A stretch of DNA of 64,000 bases from Nitrospirillum sp034653275 (GTDB lineage Bacteria; Pseudomonadota; Alphaproteobacteria; Azospirillales; Azospirillaceae): assembly GCF_034653275.1 (NCBI RefSeq), contig NZ_JAYEES010000003.1, positions 62,001 through 126,000 on the forward strand. Direction: 5' to 3'. The notes beneath the pieces were generated by a model that worked only from the letters and a program-made list of their open reading frames with translations, searched no databases and was not told the origin of the DNA. Made by a program: the position numbers and the translations under genes. Positions 27,726 through 37,491 of the stretch are shown here, one piece after another. The number at the start of each line of letters is the position of its first letter. Positions within the stretch are counted from its first letter, which is position 1.

Positions 27726-28763
27726 ATGACCCTCAGTACCCGCCAACCGCCGCTCGCCGTCGTCTTCGGGGTACCGGGGCTGGAGATGACGGCCGAGCAG
27801 AGGGCCTTCTTCCGCGACGCCGATCCGCTGGGCCTGATCCTGTTCAAGCGCAACTGCGGTACACCCGATCAGGTGCGCCGTCTGTGCGACGATTTCCGCG
27901 ACGCCGTCGGCCGCGCCGACGCCCCCATCCTGATCGATCATGAGGGCGGACAGCACCAGCGCATGGACCCGCCGGCGTGGCCGGCCTTCCCCCCGCCGGC
28001 CCGCATCGGCGCCCTGTACCGCCGCGACCGCCAGGCCGGGCTGGCGGCGGCCCACCTGGATGGCGCCGCCATCGGCAGCCTGCTGCGCCAGCATGGCATT
28101 TCCGTCGATTGCGCCCCCCTGGCCGACGTGCCGGCGCCGGGCAGCCACGAGGTCATCGGCGATCGCGCCTTCAGCGACACGCCGGCCGAGGTGGCTGAGC
28201 TGGCCGGCGCCTTCATGGCCGGCATGATCGCCGCCGGCGTCACCCCCATCATCAAGCACATCCCCGGCCACGGCCGCGCCATGGTGGACAGCCATGAGCG
28301 CCTGCCGGTGGTGGACACCGACCTGGACACCCTGGCCGACAGCGACTTCCTGCCCTTCCGCCGGCTGGCCGCCACCGCCCCTTGGGCCATGGTGGCGCAC
28401 ATCGTGTTCAGCACCGTGGACCCGGCCCGCCCGGCCTCCATCTCCCCCACCGTGGTGGAACAGGTGATCCGGGGCCGCATCGGCTTCGACGGGGTGCTGA
28501 TTTCCGACTGCATCTATATGGAGGCGCTGGCCGGCACCCTGGCCCAGCGCTGTGCCGCCGTGCTGGCGTCGGGCATCGACATCTGCCTGTCCAGCCATGG
28601 CGACGTGGCGGAGTGGCGGCCCATCGCCGCGGCGGCCCGCCCCCTGACGCCCGCCAGCCTGGCGCGCCTGGCCCGCGCGACCGTGCCCGCCAACGGCACC
28701 CCCGGCGGCCTGATCGGCGACGTGGCCGCGGCCGCCCGCGACCTGGCCGCACAGCTGGCGTGA
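27726..28763 (+). CDS. nagZ: Beta-N-acetylhexosaminidase, glycoside hydrolase family 3 (NagZ-like)
   Basis: 345 residues without a signal peptide, so cytoplasmic. It shows GLILFKRNC, LIDHEGG (DQEGG in most NagZ), the KHIPGHG loop with the catalytic His, followed by DSHERLPVVD, and the nucleophile region ISDCIYMEAL (Asp). GH3 NagZ enzymes remove GlcNAc from GlcNAc-anhydroMurNAc or GlcNAc-MurNAc peptides during cell-wall recycling. It opens a long plus-strand run with an ABC transporter, murQ, a sugar kinase, a deaminase and nagA, which fits peptidoglycan sugar recovery. Confidence 0.9.
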   Translation: MTLSTRQPPLAVVFGVPGLEMTAEQRAFFRDADPLGLILFKRNCGTPDQVRRLCDDFRDAVGRADAPILIDHEGGQHQRMDPPAWPAFPPPARIGALYRRDRQAGLAAAHLDGAAIGSLLRQHGISVDCAPLADVPAPGSHEVIGDRAFSDTPAEVAELAGAFMAGMIAAGVTPIIKHIPGHGRAMVDSHERLPVVDTDLDTLADSDFLPFRRLAATAPWAMVAHIVFSTVDPARPASISPTVVEQVIRGRIGFDGVLISDCIYMEALAGTLAQRCAAVLASGIDICLSSHGDVAEWRPIAAAARPLTPASLARLARATVPANGTPGGLIGDVAAAARDLAAQLA

Positions 28764-28928
28764 CGCGCCTTAACGGCGCTCTGACGAAACTGACGAGTTT
28801 GCGCCCTGGCCTGGGGCGTCGCGGGCGGCGACAGTGAGGGCGGGACGGCGCGCCGGAGACCGATTAGAGTCGATCAGCGCTTCCGTCAGGGAGCTTGACG
28901 GTATCCTTCGATACCCTAGGGGACGGCC

Positions 28929-30713
28929 TTGATCCGACGTTTCGTTTCCATCACGGGTGTGGCACTGGCGCTGGCCGCCGCGACGGCGGTGGCGGCCCCC
29001 CCTGTGACGACGCTCCAGAAGGCGCCCCCGGCGGCGCCCACCACGTCTGACAGCCAGCCGGCCCTGGCGCCGGCGCCCCCGACGACGCTGACGGTGCTGG
29101 CCGCCATGTCCAGCGGCTGGGTGCGCAACTTCAACCCGTTCAACGAGACGAGCCGCCTGCCCAGCGTGCGCGAGTTCATCTATGAGCCGCTGGTGGTCTT
29201 CAACTCCATGTACGGCGGCCGGCCGGAATACCGCCTGGCCACCGACTACGCCTTCTCCCCCGACCTGTTGAAGCTGACCTTCAAGCTGCGTGACGGGGTG
29301 CAATGGTCGGACGGCCAGCCCTTCACCGCCGCCGACGTCGCCTACACCTTCGACCTGCTGCGCCGGTTCAAGGCGCTGGACACGCTGGACATGGGCAACC
29401 GCGTCGCCGCCGTGGAGGCGATCGACGCCCACACGGTGGTGTTCACCCTGAAGAAGGTGAACACCAGCATCGTGTTCGAGATCGTGCGCGTGCCCGTGGT
29501 GCCGCGCCATGTCTGGTCCAAGGTCGCGGACCCCGTGACCTTCACCAACGACAATCCCATCGGCACCGGCCCCATGACGGAGGTGAGGCGCTTCACCCCG
29601 CAGGTCTACGTGCAGTGCCGCAACCCCAATTACTGGGACGGCGCCGACCTGAAGGTCGACTGCATGAGCTTCCCCCAGGTGCGCAACAATGAGCAGTTGC
29701 TGACCGCCGCCGCCGAGGGGCGGCTGGACTGGTTCGGCGCCTTCCTGCCGGATATCGAGCGCACCTACGTGGCGGCCGATCCCAAGCATCACCGCTACTG
29801 GTTCCCGCCGGGCGGCACGGTCGCCATCGACATCAACCTGAATAGCCCCAGCCGAGGCAACCGCGCCGCCTTCCGCAACGTCAATTTCCGCCGCGCCGTC
29901 AGCATGGCGGTGGACCGGCGCGCCATCGTGGACATCGCCGGCTACGGCTATCCCGAGGTCAACGAGTACGCCAGCGGCATCGGCCGCACCTACCAGGACT
30001 GGGTGAACCCGGAGGCGGAGCGCCAGTACGGCAAGTTCGCCCATTTCGACAAGAACGGCGCCCAGGCCCTGCTGGCCGAGAGCGGCTTCCGCGACGTCAA
30101 CGGCGACGGCTACATCGACAATGCCGACGGCAGCCCCATCGCCTTCGACATCCTCGTGCCCACCGGCTGGACCGACTGGGTCAATTCCACGCAGCTGGTG
30201 GCGGAAAGCCTGAACGCCCTGGGCCTGAACGTGCGCGTTTCCACCGTGGAGCCGGCGTCCTGGGCGCAGAAGCTGATCAGCGGCGACTACGACATGGCCA
30301 TCAACGGCCTGTTCCCGGGCGAGACGCCCTACCGCAGCTTCGACACCGGCTTCCATTCCCGCTACAGCGGCAAGACGCGCTTCGCCCCCACCCGCTTCAC
30401 CGATCCCGACCTGGACAGCGCGCTGGACGCCTTCGTGGCCACCATCGACCCCACGGAGCAGCGGCGCGCCATGGACAAGGTGCAGATGATCGTGGCGGCC
30501 AACAGCCCCTACGTGCCGCTGTTCAGCAACCCCACCTGGTACGAATACAACACCCGTCGCTTCAAGGGCTGGTTCAACGCCGACAACCCGGTGGCCCGGC
30601 CCGATGTCTTCGACGGCACGCCCGAACGCCTGCTGCACCTGCTGGCGCTGGAACCCGTGAAGGGCCAGTCCGCGGCGGCGGCGCCACCGTCCCCCTCCGC
30701 CGGCGGCGGGTGA
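28929..30713 (+). CDS. ABC transporter binding protein, family 5 (peptide/oligosaccharide/muropeptide)
   Basis: 594 residues starting at TTG, with AGGGGA at 28918-28923. A signal peptide (RRFVSITGVALALAAATAVAA) precedes a SBP_bac_5 domain: YEPLVVFN, LTFKLRDGVQWSDGQPFTAADVAYTFDLL, NNPIGTGPM-like loop and FRNVNFRRAVSMAVDR. Family members bind peptides, oligosaccharides or muropeptides. Its position between nagZ and murQ makes a peptidoglycan fragment or chito-oligosaccharide the most likely ligand, an inference from context. The permease and ATPase genes follow directly. Confidence 0.88.
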   Translation: MIRRFVSITGVALALAAATAVAAPPVTTLQKAPPAAPTTSDSQPALAPAPPTTLTVLAAMSSGWVRNFNPFNETSRLPSVREFIYEPLVVFNSMYGGRPEYRLATDYAFSPDLLKLTFKLRDGVQWSDGQPFTAADVAYTFDLLRRFKALDTLDMGNRVAAVEAIDAHTVVFTLKKVNTSIVFEIVRVPVVPRHVWSKVADPVTFTNDNPIGTGPMTEVRRFTPQVYVQCRNPNYWDGADLKVDCMSFPQVRNNEQLLTAAAEGRLDWFGAFLPDIERTYVAADPKHHRYWFPPGGTVAIDINLNSPSRGNRAAFRNVNFRRAVSMAVDRRAIVDIAGYGYPEVNEYASGIGRTYQDWVNPEAERQYGKFAHFDKNGAQALLAESGFRDVNGDGYIDNADGSPIAFDILVPTGWTDWVNSTQLVAESLNALGLNVRVSTVEPASWAQKLISGDYDMAINGLFPGETPYRSFDTGFHSRYSGKTRFAPTRFTDPDLDSALDAFVATIDPTEQRRAMDKVQMIVAANSPYVPLFSNPTWYEYNTRRFKGWFNADNPVARPDVFDGTPERLLHLLALEPVKGQSAAAAPPSPSAGGG

Positions 30714-30791
30714 TCCCGCCGCCCCCCGTCAGATGAGACCGGGGCGCTTTCGGGCCGCCCCTCGGACACCCAAGGCCAAGGCTGATATCCC

Positions 30792-31769
30792 ATGTCCTTC
30801 CTGCTTCGCCGGGCCGGATTCTATGTCGTCGCCTTCATCGTGGCCGCGACCTTCAACTTCCTGCTGCCGCGGCTCATGCCCGGCAACCCGGTCGACATCA
30901 TGTTCGCCCAGGCCGGCACCGTGCTGCCGCCGGAAAGCCTGGAAGCGTTGAAGGCCACCTTCGGCTTCGTCGACGGGCCCTGGCCGGTGCAGTTCGGCCG
31001 CTACCTCGCCAGCGTCTTCACCTTCGACCTGGGCCTGTCGGTGCGCTTCCACCCGCTGACGGTCAACGCCGTGCTGATGCAGGCCCTGCCCTGGACCCTG
31101 CTGCTGGTCCTGACATCCTCCCTCATCGCCTTCCTCCTGGGCTCGGCGCTGGGCGTCCGCGCCGCCTGGCGGCGGGGCGGGGCCTTCGACAGTTTCGGCG
31201 CGCCGGCGGCCCTGATGATCCAGGCGGTGCCCCCGCTGGTGACCTCGCTGGTCGCCCTGTTCGTGCTGAGCATCCGGCTGAAGTGGCTGCCCACCGGCTA
31301 CGCCTGGGCGCCGGAGCTGGACCCCGGCTTCACCCTGGCCTTCATCGGCAGCGTGCTGGTGCACGCGGGCCTGCCCATCCTGACCCTGGTGGTGGCCCAG
31401 ATCGGCGGCTACCTGGTCACCATGCGCAACAGCATGATCAACCTGCTGGGCGAGGATTACATCACCCTGGCGACGGCCAAGGGCCTGTCGGACGGGCGGG
31501 TGCGCTACGCCTACGCCGCGCGCAACGCCCTGCTGCCCACCGTCACCAGCTTCGCCATGACCCTGGGCGCCACCTTCGGCGGGGCGCTGATCACCGAAAT
31601 CGTCTTCAACTATCCGGGCCTGGGCTACACCCTGTACCAGGGCATCACCGCCCGCGACTATCCCCTGATCCAGGGCCAGCTCATGCTCATGACGCTGGCC
31701 ATGCTGACGGCGAACTTCGCGGCGGACCTGCTGTGCCTGGCCCTGGATCCCCGTTTGCGGAGGGCCTGA
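30792..31769 (+). CDS. ABC transporter permease, DppB/OppB type
   Basis: 325 residues, six predicted helices. Starts FLLRRAGFYVVAFIVAATFNFLLPRLMPGNPVD as in DppB/OppB, and ends with the ATPase-contact region EDYITLATAKGLSDGRVRYAYAARNALLPT followed by ITEIVFNYPGLGYTLYQGI. It follows the binding-protein gene after 78 bases and precedes the second permease by 5 bases. Confidence 0.92.
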   Translation: MSFLLRRAGFYVVAFIVAATFNFLLPRLMPGNPVDIMFAQAGTVLPPESLEALKATFGFVDGPWPVQFGRYLASVFTFDLGLSVRFHPLTVNAVLMQALPWTLLLVLTSSLIAFLLGSALGVRAAWRRGGAFDSFGAPAALMIQAVPPLVTSLVALFVLSIRLKWLPTGYAWAPELDPGFTLAFIGSVLVHAGLPILTLVVAQIGGYLVTMRNSMINLLGEDYITLATAKGLSDGRVRYAYAARNALLPTVTSFAMTLGATFGGALITEIVFNYPGLGYTLYQGITARDYPLIQGQLMLMTLAMLTANFAADLLCLALDPRLRRA

Positions 31770-31774
31770 GCGCC

Positions 31775-32641
31775 ATGCGCGCCTTCTTCACCTCGCTTCT
31801 CGCCAACCGCAAGGCCAGCGTCGGCGCCGGCATCGTGGCGTTCTTCCTGGCGCTGGCGGTGTTCGGGCCCCTGGTGGCGCCCGCCGGCCCCAACCAGCGC
31901 GTGGGCCGCCCGCACGAGGCGCCCAGCGCCGCGCACCTCATGGGCACCACCCGCATGGGCCGCGACGTGCTGGCCCAGACCATCCACGGCACCCGTACCT
32001 CGCTGCTGGTGGGCCTGACGGCCGGGCTGATGATCACGGCCATCGGCACCGCCGTGGGCGTCACCGCCGGCTACCTGGGCGGCCGGGTGGATGAGGCGCT
32101 GAACCTGATCACCAACGTGGTGCTGGTCATCCCCAACCTGCCCCTGATGCTGGTGCTGGCCGCTTTCATCGGCGCCGCCAGCCCGGCCACCATCGCCTTG
32201 ATCATCGCCGGCACCGCCTGGGGCTGGGGCGCGCGCGTCACCCGCGCCCAGACCCAAAGCCTGCGCAACCGCGACTACATCCATGCCGCCGAACTGCTGG
32301 GCGAGCCCACCTGGCGCATCCTGGCCTGCGAGTTGCTGCCCAACCTGGTCTCCATCATCGGCTTCAACTTCATCGGCAGCGTGCTCTACGCCGTGGTGAC
32401 GGAGGCGACCCTGGAGTTCCTGGGGCTGGGCGACGCGCTCAAGGTCTCCTGGGGCACCCTGCTGTACAACGCCCAGACCACGTCGGCCTTGCAGGTGGGC
32501 GCCTGGTGGGAGGTCGCCTGCCCCTGCCTGGCCCTGGTGCTGTTCGGCAGCGGCCTGTCGCTGATCAACTTCGCCATGGACGAGGTCGCCAACCCCCGCC
32601 TGCGCACCCTGCGCCTGAAGCTGAAGCAGGTGACGGCATGA
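31775..32641 (+). CDS. ABC transporter permease, DppC/OppC type
   Basis: 288 residues. The N-terminus RKASVGAGIVAFFLALAVFGPLVAP and the segment HLMGTTRMGRDVLAQTIHGTRTSLLVG are DppC-like, and the contact loop AWGWGARVTRAQTQSLRNRDYIHAAELLGEP is intact. The open frame extends upstream into the preceding gene, but the ATG at 31775 lies just after the previous stop and begins the homology. The stop overlaps the next start in ATGA. Confidence 0.92.
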   Translation: MRAFFTSLLANRKASVGAGIVAFFLALAVFGPLVAPAGPNQRVGRPHEAPSAAHLMGTTRMGRDVLAQTIHGTRTSLLVGLTAGLMITAIGTAVGVTAGYLGGRVDEALNLITNVVLVIPNLPLMLVLAAFIGAASPATIALIIAGTAWGWGARVTRAQTQSLRNRDYIHAAELLGEPTWRILACELLPNLVSIIGFNFIGSVLYAVVTEATLEFLGLGDALKVSWGTLLYNAQTTSALQVGAWWEVACPCLALVLFGSGLSLINFAMDEVANPRLRTLRLKLKQVTA

Positions 32642-33495
32642 GCGCGCCCTTGCCGCCCCCATCCCCGCTGCCCCAGCCCCTGCTTCAGGTGCGCGGCCTG
32701 ACGGTCGACTACGCCACGCCGCACGGTGCCACCCGCGCCGTGGACGGCGTGTCCTTCGACCTGGGCGCCGGTGAGGTCATGGGCCTGGCCGGCGAGTCCG
32801 GATCGGGCAAGAGCACCTTGGCCTTCGCGATCGCCCGCCTGCACCGTCCGCCGGCCCACATCACTGGCGGCAGCGTCACCCTGGCCGGCACCGACGTGCT
32901 GGCCCTGACGCCCAAAGACCTGCGGCAGTGGCGCTGGCGCGAGGTCAGCGTGGTGCTGCAAAGCGCCATGAACGCCCTGAACCCGGTGTTGCGCGTGTCC
33001 GACCAGTTCCGCGACATGTTCCGGGCCCACGGTATCACCCACAAGGCGGAGGTGGCGGAGCGCAGCGCCGACCTGTTGCGCCTGGTGGGCATTTCGCCCG
33101 ATCGGCTGCGCGACCATCCCCACCAGCTCTCCGGCGGCATGCGCCAGCGCCTGGTGATCGCCCTGGCCCTGGCGCTGAAGCCCAAGCTGGTCATCATGGA
33201 TGAGCCGACGACCGCCCTGGACGTGGTGGTGCAGCGGGAGATCCTGGAACAGGTGGCCGACCTGCGCCGCCGCCTGGGCTTCTCCGTCCTGTTCATCACC
33301 CATGACCTGGCGCTGATGAGCCAGTTCTGCGACCGGGTGGGCGTGATGCTGCGGGGCCGGCTGGTGGAGCTGACCACGCCCGCCGCCATCGCGCGGGGTG
33401 CCGGGCATCCCTATACCCGCCACCTGTGGGACAGCATCCCGCCGCTGCACCCGGCCGCCCCCGTCCGCGCCCAACCCGACCTGGTGATGCCATGA
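32638..33495 (+). CDS. ABC transporter ATPase, DppD/OppD type
   Basis: 285 residues. Walker A GESGSGKST, signature LSGGMRQRLVIALAL and Walker B LVIMDEPTTALDVVVQ, plus a switch His in FITHDLALM. The C-terminal segment GHPYTRHLWDSIPPL is the short remnant of the oligopeptide-transporter C-terminal region; the Cys-rich iron-sulfur motif of longer OppD proteins is absent. ATGA overlaps at both ends show tight translational coupling. Confidence 0.92.
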   Translation: MSAPLPPPSPLPQPLLQVRGLTVDYATPHGATRAVDGVSFDLGAGEVMGLAGESGSGKSTLAFAIARLHRPPAHITGGSVTLAGTDVLALTPKDLRQWRWREVSVVLQSAMNALNPVLRVSDQFRDMFRAHGITHKAEVAERSADLLRLVGISPDRLRDHPHQLSGGMRQRLVIALALALKPKLVIMDEPTTALDVVVQREILEQVADLRRRLGFSVLFITHDLALMSQFCDRVGVMLRGRLVELTTPAAIARGAGHPYTRHLWDSIPPLHPAAPVRAQPDLVMP

Positions 33496-34409
33496 CCGCC
33501 CCCGTGCTTCAGACCGAAGGCCTGTCCATGGTTTTCCCCGCCCAAAACGCCCACGGCGGCCACAAGGCCCTGGATGCCGTGGACCTGACCCTGCACCCCG
33601 GCCGCGCCCTGGCCCTGGTGGGCGAGTCGGGATCGGGCAAGAGCACCTGCGCCAAGCTGCTGACCCATATGCTGCGGCCCACGTCCGGCCGCATCCTGTT
33701 CCAGAATCGCGACGTCACCGGCCTGTCCGGCCGGCGGGCGCTGCTGGACTATCGCCGCGTCGTGCAGATGGTGTTCCAGGACCCCTTCGCCGCCCTGAAC
33801 CCCGCCCACACCGTGGCCCATCATCTGGCCCGCCCCCTGGCCCTGCACCGGCCGGATCTGGACCGCGCCGGCCGCGACGCCGAGGCACGCGCCCTGCTGA
33901 CCCAGGTGGAGCTGGACGCCGAAGCCCTGCTGCACCGCTTCCCGCATGAGCTGTCGGGCGGCCAGCGCCAGCGGGTGAACCTGGCCCGCGCCCTGGCGGT
34001 GAACCCGGCCGTGATCATCGCCGATGAGCCCACCAGCATGCTGGATGTGTCCATCCGCCTAAGCGTGCTGGACACCTTGCAGCGCCTGAAAGCCGAACGG
34101 GGCATCGCGCTGCTGTACATCACCCACGACATCGCCACCGCCCGCTATGTGGCGGAGGAGACGGCGGTGCTGTTCCGGGGCCGCGTGGTGGAATCCGGCC
34201 CCACGGGGGCGGTGATCGATAGCCCCCGGCATCCCTACACCCGCCTGCTGCTGTCGGCCGTGCCCGACGCCGGCCGGCCGTTCGACACGGGAGGGTCGCT
34301 GATCGGCCGCGCCGACGCCGTGCGGCGCCTGAGCGAAGGGCCCGGGAACCTGGTTTATGTGGGCCCGGGGCACAAGGCCCGGACCGTGGATGAAAGGGTT
34401 GCCGCATGA
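33492..34409 (+). CDS. ABC transporter ATPase, DppF/OppF type
   Basis: 305 residues. Walker A GESGSGKSTC, Q-loop MVFQDPFAALNP, signature LSGGQRQRVNLARAL, Walker B VIIADEPTSMLDVSIR and switch His in YITHDIATARYV. A GHPYTRLLLSAVP-like oligopeptide-transport tail follows. It partners the preceding ATPase. The stop overlaps the murQ start in ATGA, tying transport to sugar catabolism in one transcript. Confidence 0.92.
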   Translation: MTAPVLQTEGLSMVFPAQNAHGGHKALDAVDLTLHPGRALALVGESGSGKSTCAKLLTHMLRPTSGRILFQNRDVTGLSGRRALLDYRRVVQMVFQDPFAALNPAHTVAHHLARPLALHRPDLDRAGRDAEARALLTQVELDAEALLHRFPHELSGGQRQRVNLARALAVNPAVIIADEPTSMLDVSIRLSVLDTLQRLKAERGIALLYITHDIATARYVAEETAVLFRGRVVESGPTGAVIDSPRHPYTRLLLSAVPDAGRPFDTGGSLIGRADAVRRLSEGPGNLVYVGPGHKARTVDERVAA

Positions 34410-35297
34410 ACGCCGCGACGGAAGGCGTGGGCCAGCGCTTCAAGGGCCTGGACACCTGGAGCACGCAGGACGTGCTGGAGGCCCTATGGGCCGGGCAGAG
34501 CCGGGCCGTGGCCGCCTGCCTGTCCGCCCTGCCCACCCTGGCGGCGGCGGTGGAGGAGGCCCTGGCCCGGCTGGAGGATGGGGGCGCGCTGGTCTATGTC
34601 GGCGCCGGCACCTCCGCCGTGCTGGCGGCGCTGGACGGCCTCGAGCTGGGCCCCACCTTCGGCTGGCCGCGCGACCGCCTGCGCCTGGTGCTGGCCGGCA
34701 TCTCGGACCTGACCGTCGGCTTCGACGGCGCGATGGAGGATGCCCCGGATGAGGGCGCCCGGCGCCTGGCCGCCACCGGCTGCGGCCCCCGGGACGTGGT
34801 CATCGCCGTGTCCGCCGGCGGGCGCAGCGCCTTCGTGGTCGAGGCCCTGGCGGAGGCGGCCCGGCGCGGCGCCCTGACCATCGCCGTAGCCTGCACCGCC
34901 ACCGCCCCGCTGTTCGATCCCGCCCGCCACCGCGTGGCCGTGGTGACGGGCGATGAAGTGGTTGCGGGGTCCACCCCGCCTGGGCGCCGCCACGGCGCAG
35001 AAGGCCGTCCTGAACCTGTTCAGCACCACCCTGATGGTGCGGCTGGGCGCCACCTACGACAACCTCATGGTCAATGTCCGCATCGACAACGTGAAGCTGC
35101 GTCAGCGCGCGGCCGGCATGCTGACGCGCATCACGGGTGCCGCGGAAGACGCGGCCCTGGCCGCCCTGGACCGCGCCGGTGGCGACATCAAGACCGCCGC
35201 CCTGTTGCTGGCCGGGCACACGCCGGCGGGCGCCGCAGCCGCCCTGGCGCGGTCCGGCGGCCGTCTGCGGCCGGCCCTTGCGGCGCCGCCATCCTGA
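34406..35297 (+). CDS. murQ: N-acetylmuramic acid 6-phosphate etherase, frame interrupted
   Basis: The first frame (34406 to about 34973) matches MurQ: STQDVLEALW, the SIS-domain YVGAGTSAVLAALDG, ISDLTVGFDGAMEDAPDEG and AVSAGGRSAFVVEAL. At the DEVVAGST segment homology moves to the +1 frame, which continues LGAATAQKAVLNLFSTTLMVRLG, NLMVNV and a C-terminal domain to a stop at 35297. Removing one C from CCCC at 34974-34977 restores a normal protein of about 296 residues. MurQ cleaves the lactyl ether of MurNAc-6-P, giving GlcNAc-6-P and lactate. As written, the gene encodes a truncated enzyme. Confidence 0.87.
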
Positions 35298-35522
35298 TGT
35301 GGTATTTTCCTGGACTTATACCGCCGCGTTTCGTAGCGGGACCGACGGCCCTCACCAATTCGGCGTTAGTGCTTTGTTTCTTATAGTTTATGTGCGTCAC
35401 TTTGACGGTTTCGGCGGTATTTTCCGGGCAAGGTTGGGCGGCGTGGCCGCCAATCTCACAGCCGGGATTTCTGATCTGGTCCATATTTGGTATTATCACA
35501 TCTCCAAACAACAGGTCCGGCA
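35298..35522 (+). promoter_or_regulatory. AT-richer leader upstream of the sugar kinase gene
   Basis: 225 bases, less GC-rich than its surroundings. It contains TGGTATT twice (35299-35305 and 35489-35495), an ATACC at 35318-35322, and a GGCGGC/GCCGCC hairpin near 35438-35452. TGGTAT-type half sites are found in GntR/NagR-type amino-sugar operators, but spacing here does not form a standard site. Probably an internal promoter for the kinase-deaminase-nagA part. Confidence 0.25.
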
Positions 35523-36416
35523 ATGGGCGACTTTCTCTACATGGGCGTGGATGGCGGTGGCACCGGTTGCCGCGCGCGGCTGACCAACGCCGCCGGCGAC
35601 CGGCTGGGCGAGGGCCGGGGCGGTCCCGCCAACATCCGGCTGGGCCTGGAGGTCAGCTGGGCGGCCATCCTGGCCGCGTGCGACCAGGCGCTGGCCCAGG
35701 CGGGCCTGGGCCGCGACGCCCTGCCCCGCGCCCATGTCGGCCTGGGCCTGGCCGGCATCTGCCGGGCGGAGGATGAGCGCGCGGTGGAGGCCGGCGCCCC
35801 CCTGCGCTTCGCCGGCATCAACGCCCGTAACGACGCCCACACCGCCTGCCTGGGCGCCTTCGATGGGGCCGACGGCGCCATCCTGATCGCCGGCACCGGC
35901 AGCATCGGCTACGCCCTGGTGGGCGGCATCGGCCGGCCGGTGGGCGGCTGGGGCTTCGAGGTGTCGGACGAGGGCAGCGGCGCCCATCTGGGGCGGGAGG
36001 CGGCGCGCGCCGCCCTGCGCGGCCATGACGGCCTGGGGCCGCACACCCCCTTCACCCTGCATGTGCTGACGCGACTGGGGGGTGATCCCGCCGCCGTGGT
36101 GGCCTGGGCCGGCATGGCCAGGCCCGGCGACTATGGCACGCTGGCGCCCCTGACCCTGGATTTCGCCGCCGCCGGCGATCCGGTCGCCACCCAGCTGGTG
36201 GAGGCCGCCGCCGGCCAGTTGACCGCCCATGTCCGCCGCCTGGTGGAGCTGGGCGCCCCCAAGGTCTGCCTGATGGGCGGCCTGGCCCCGGTGATCGAGC
36301 CGTGGATGGCCCCCTGGGCCCGGCGCCTGCTGGTGCCGGCCCGGGGCGACGCGTTGGACGGCGGCCTGCACCTGGCCCGCGCTGCCGCCCGCCACCTGGC
36401 GGAGCGCGCCGCATGA
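35523..36416 (+). CDS. BadF/BadG-family amino-sugar kinase (GlcNAc and possibly MurNAc)
   Basis: 297 residues with an ASKHA fold: phosphate-1 loop GVDGGGTGCRA, phosphate-2 loop ILIAGTGSIGYAL, GGWGFEVSDEGSGAHLGREA and adenosine loop CLMGGLAPVI. These are typical of N-acetylglucosamine kinases of the BadF/BadG/BcrA/BcrD family. MurK of Clostridium, in the same family, phosphorylates both GlcNAc and MurNAc; next to murQ and with no anmK visible, a MurNAc/GlcNAc kinase is plausible here. An ATG at 35541 is an alternative start, as no strong ribosome site is seen. Confidence 0.85.
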   Translation: MGDFLYMGVDGGGTGCRARLTNAAGDRLGEGRGGPANIRLGLEVSWAAILAACDQALAQAGLGRDALPRAHVGLGLAGICRAEDERAVEAGAPLRFAGINARNDAHTACLGAFDGADGAILIAGTGSIGYALVGGIGRPVGGWGFEVSDEGSGAHLGREAARAALRGHDGLGPHTPFTLHVLTRLGGDPAAVVAWAGMARPGDYGTLAPLTLDFAAAGDPVATQLVEAAAGQLTAHVRRLVELGAPKVCLMGGLAPVIEPWMAPWARRLLVPARGDALDGGLHLARAAARHLAERAA

Positions 36417-36450
36417 CGACACACACCGATATCGCCACACAGGAACCATC

Positions 36451-37491
36451 ATGACCGCCGCCGCCCATCCCACCCCGTTGATGGCCATCGAGGCCGCCGA
36501 GTCCGGTGCCGCCAGCGCCCGCCAGATCGAGCGCGCCGCCCCCTTGTTCCGTGATCTGGGCGTCCGCCTGCGCGCGCTGAAGCCCAAGGTGGTCATCACC
36601 TGCGCCCGGGGCAGCAGCGACCACGCCGCCGCCTACGGCAAGTACCTGATCGAAACCCGGGTGGGCGTTCCGGTCGCCTCCGTCGGGCCGTCCGTCATCT
36701 CGCTCTACAACGCGCCGCTGCAGATGGAGGGCGCCCTGTTCGTGGCGGTGTCGCAGTCCGGCCGCAGCCCCGACCTGCTGCGCCTGGCGGAGGCGGCCAA
36801 GGCCGGCGGCGCCCTGGTGGTAGGCTTCGTCAACGACGAGACCTCCCCCCTGGCCGAGTTGGCCGACGTCTTCATCCCGCTGTGCGCCGGGCCGGAGAAG
36901 AGTGTTGCGGCCACCAAATCCTACCTGACCGCCTGCGTCGCCTTCCTGCAGCTGGTGGCCCATTGGCGGGAGGATGCCGGCCTGCTGGACACGGTGGCCA
37001 AGGTCCCCGGCTGGCTGGACGCCGCCGTGGCCCTGGATTGGTACCCCGGCCTGCGCCGGCTGGAGCTGGCCACCGGCCTCTATGTCCTGGGCCGGGGCAT
37101 CGGCAGTGGGGCGGCCGCCGAAATCGCGCTGAAGTGCAAGGAGACGTCGCGCCTGCATGCCGAGGCCTTCAGCGCCGCCGAGGTGGTGCACGGCCCCTTC
37201 GCCCTGGTGGGCCCCGGCTTCCCCATCCTGGCGCTGACCCAGGACGACGTGACGGCGGAGGTGACGCGCGGCACCCTGGCCAAGGCGGCGGGCCTGGGCG
37301 CCCCCATCCTGGCCACCGAGACCGGCATCGACGGTGTGGAGGCCCTGCCCGTGGTGGCGGGCCTGCCGGCGGAGGTCGGGCCCCTGGCGGCGGTCGCCAG
37401 CTTCTACATGGCCATCCACAAGGTGGCGCGCGCCCGGGGCCTGGACCCCGACGTGCCGCCCAACCTGCGCAAGGTGACGGAGACGGTGTGA
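36451..37491 (+). CDS. SIS-domain glucosamine-6-phosphate deaminase, NagB-II/GlmS-like
   Basis: 346 residues with two SIS domains but no glutaminase domain, so it cannot be full GlmS. Segments CARGSSDHAAAYGKYLIE, VAVSQSGRSPDLL, AGPEKSVAATKSYLTA, LGRGIGSGAAAEIALKCKETSRLHAEAF and EVVHGPFAL match the GlmS isomerase half. Such short proteins beside nagA act as GlcN-6-P deaminases (NagB-II). It would convert GlcN-6-P to fructose-6-P and ammonia. AGGAA at 36440-36444 precedes the start; the stop shares one base with nagA. Confidence 0.9.
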   Translation: MTAAAHPTPLMAIEAAESGAASARQIERAAPLFRDLGVRLRALKPKVVITCARGSSDHAAAYGKYLIETRVGVPVASVGPSVISLYNAPLQMEGALFVAVSQSGRSPDLLRLAEAAKAGGALVVGFVNDETSPLAELADVFIPLCAGPEKSVAATKSYLTACVAFLQLVAHWREDAGLLDTVAKVPGWLDAAVALDWYPGLRRLELATGLYVLGRGIGSGAAAEIALKCKETSRLHAEAFSAAEVVHGPFALVGPGFPILALTQDDVTAEVTRGTLAKAAGLGAPILATETGIDGVEALPVVAGLPAEVGPLAAVASFYMAIHKVARARGLDPDVPPNLRKVTETV

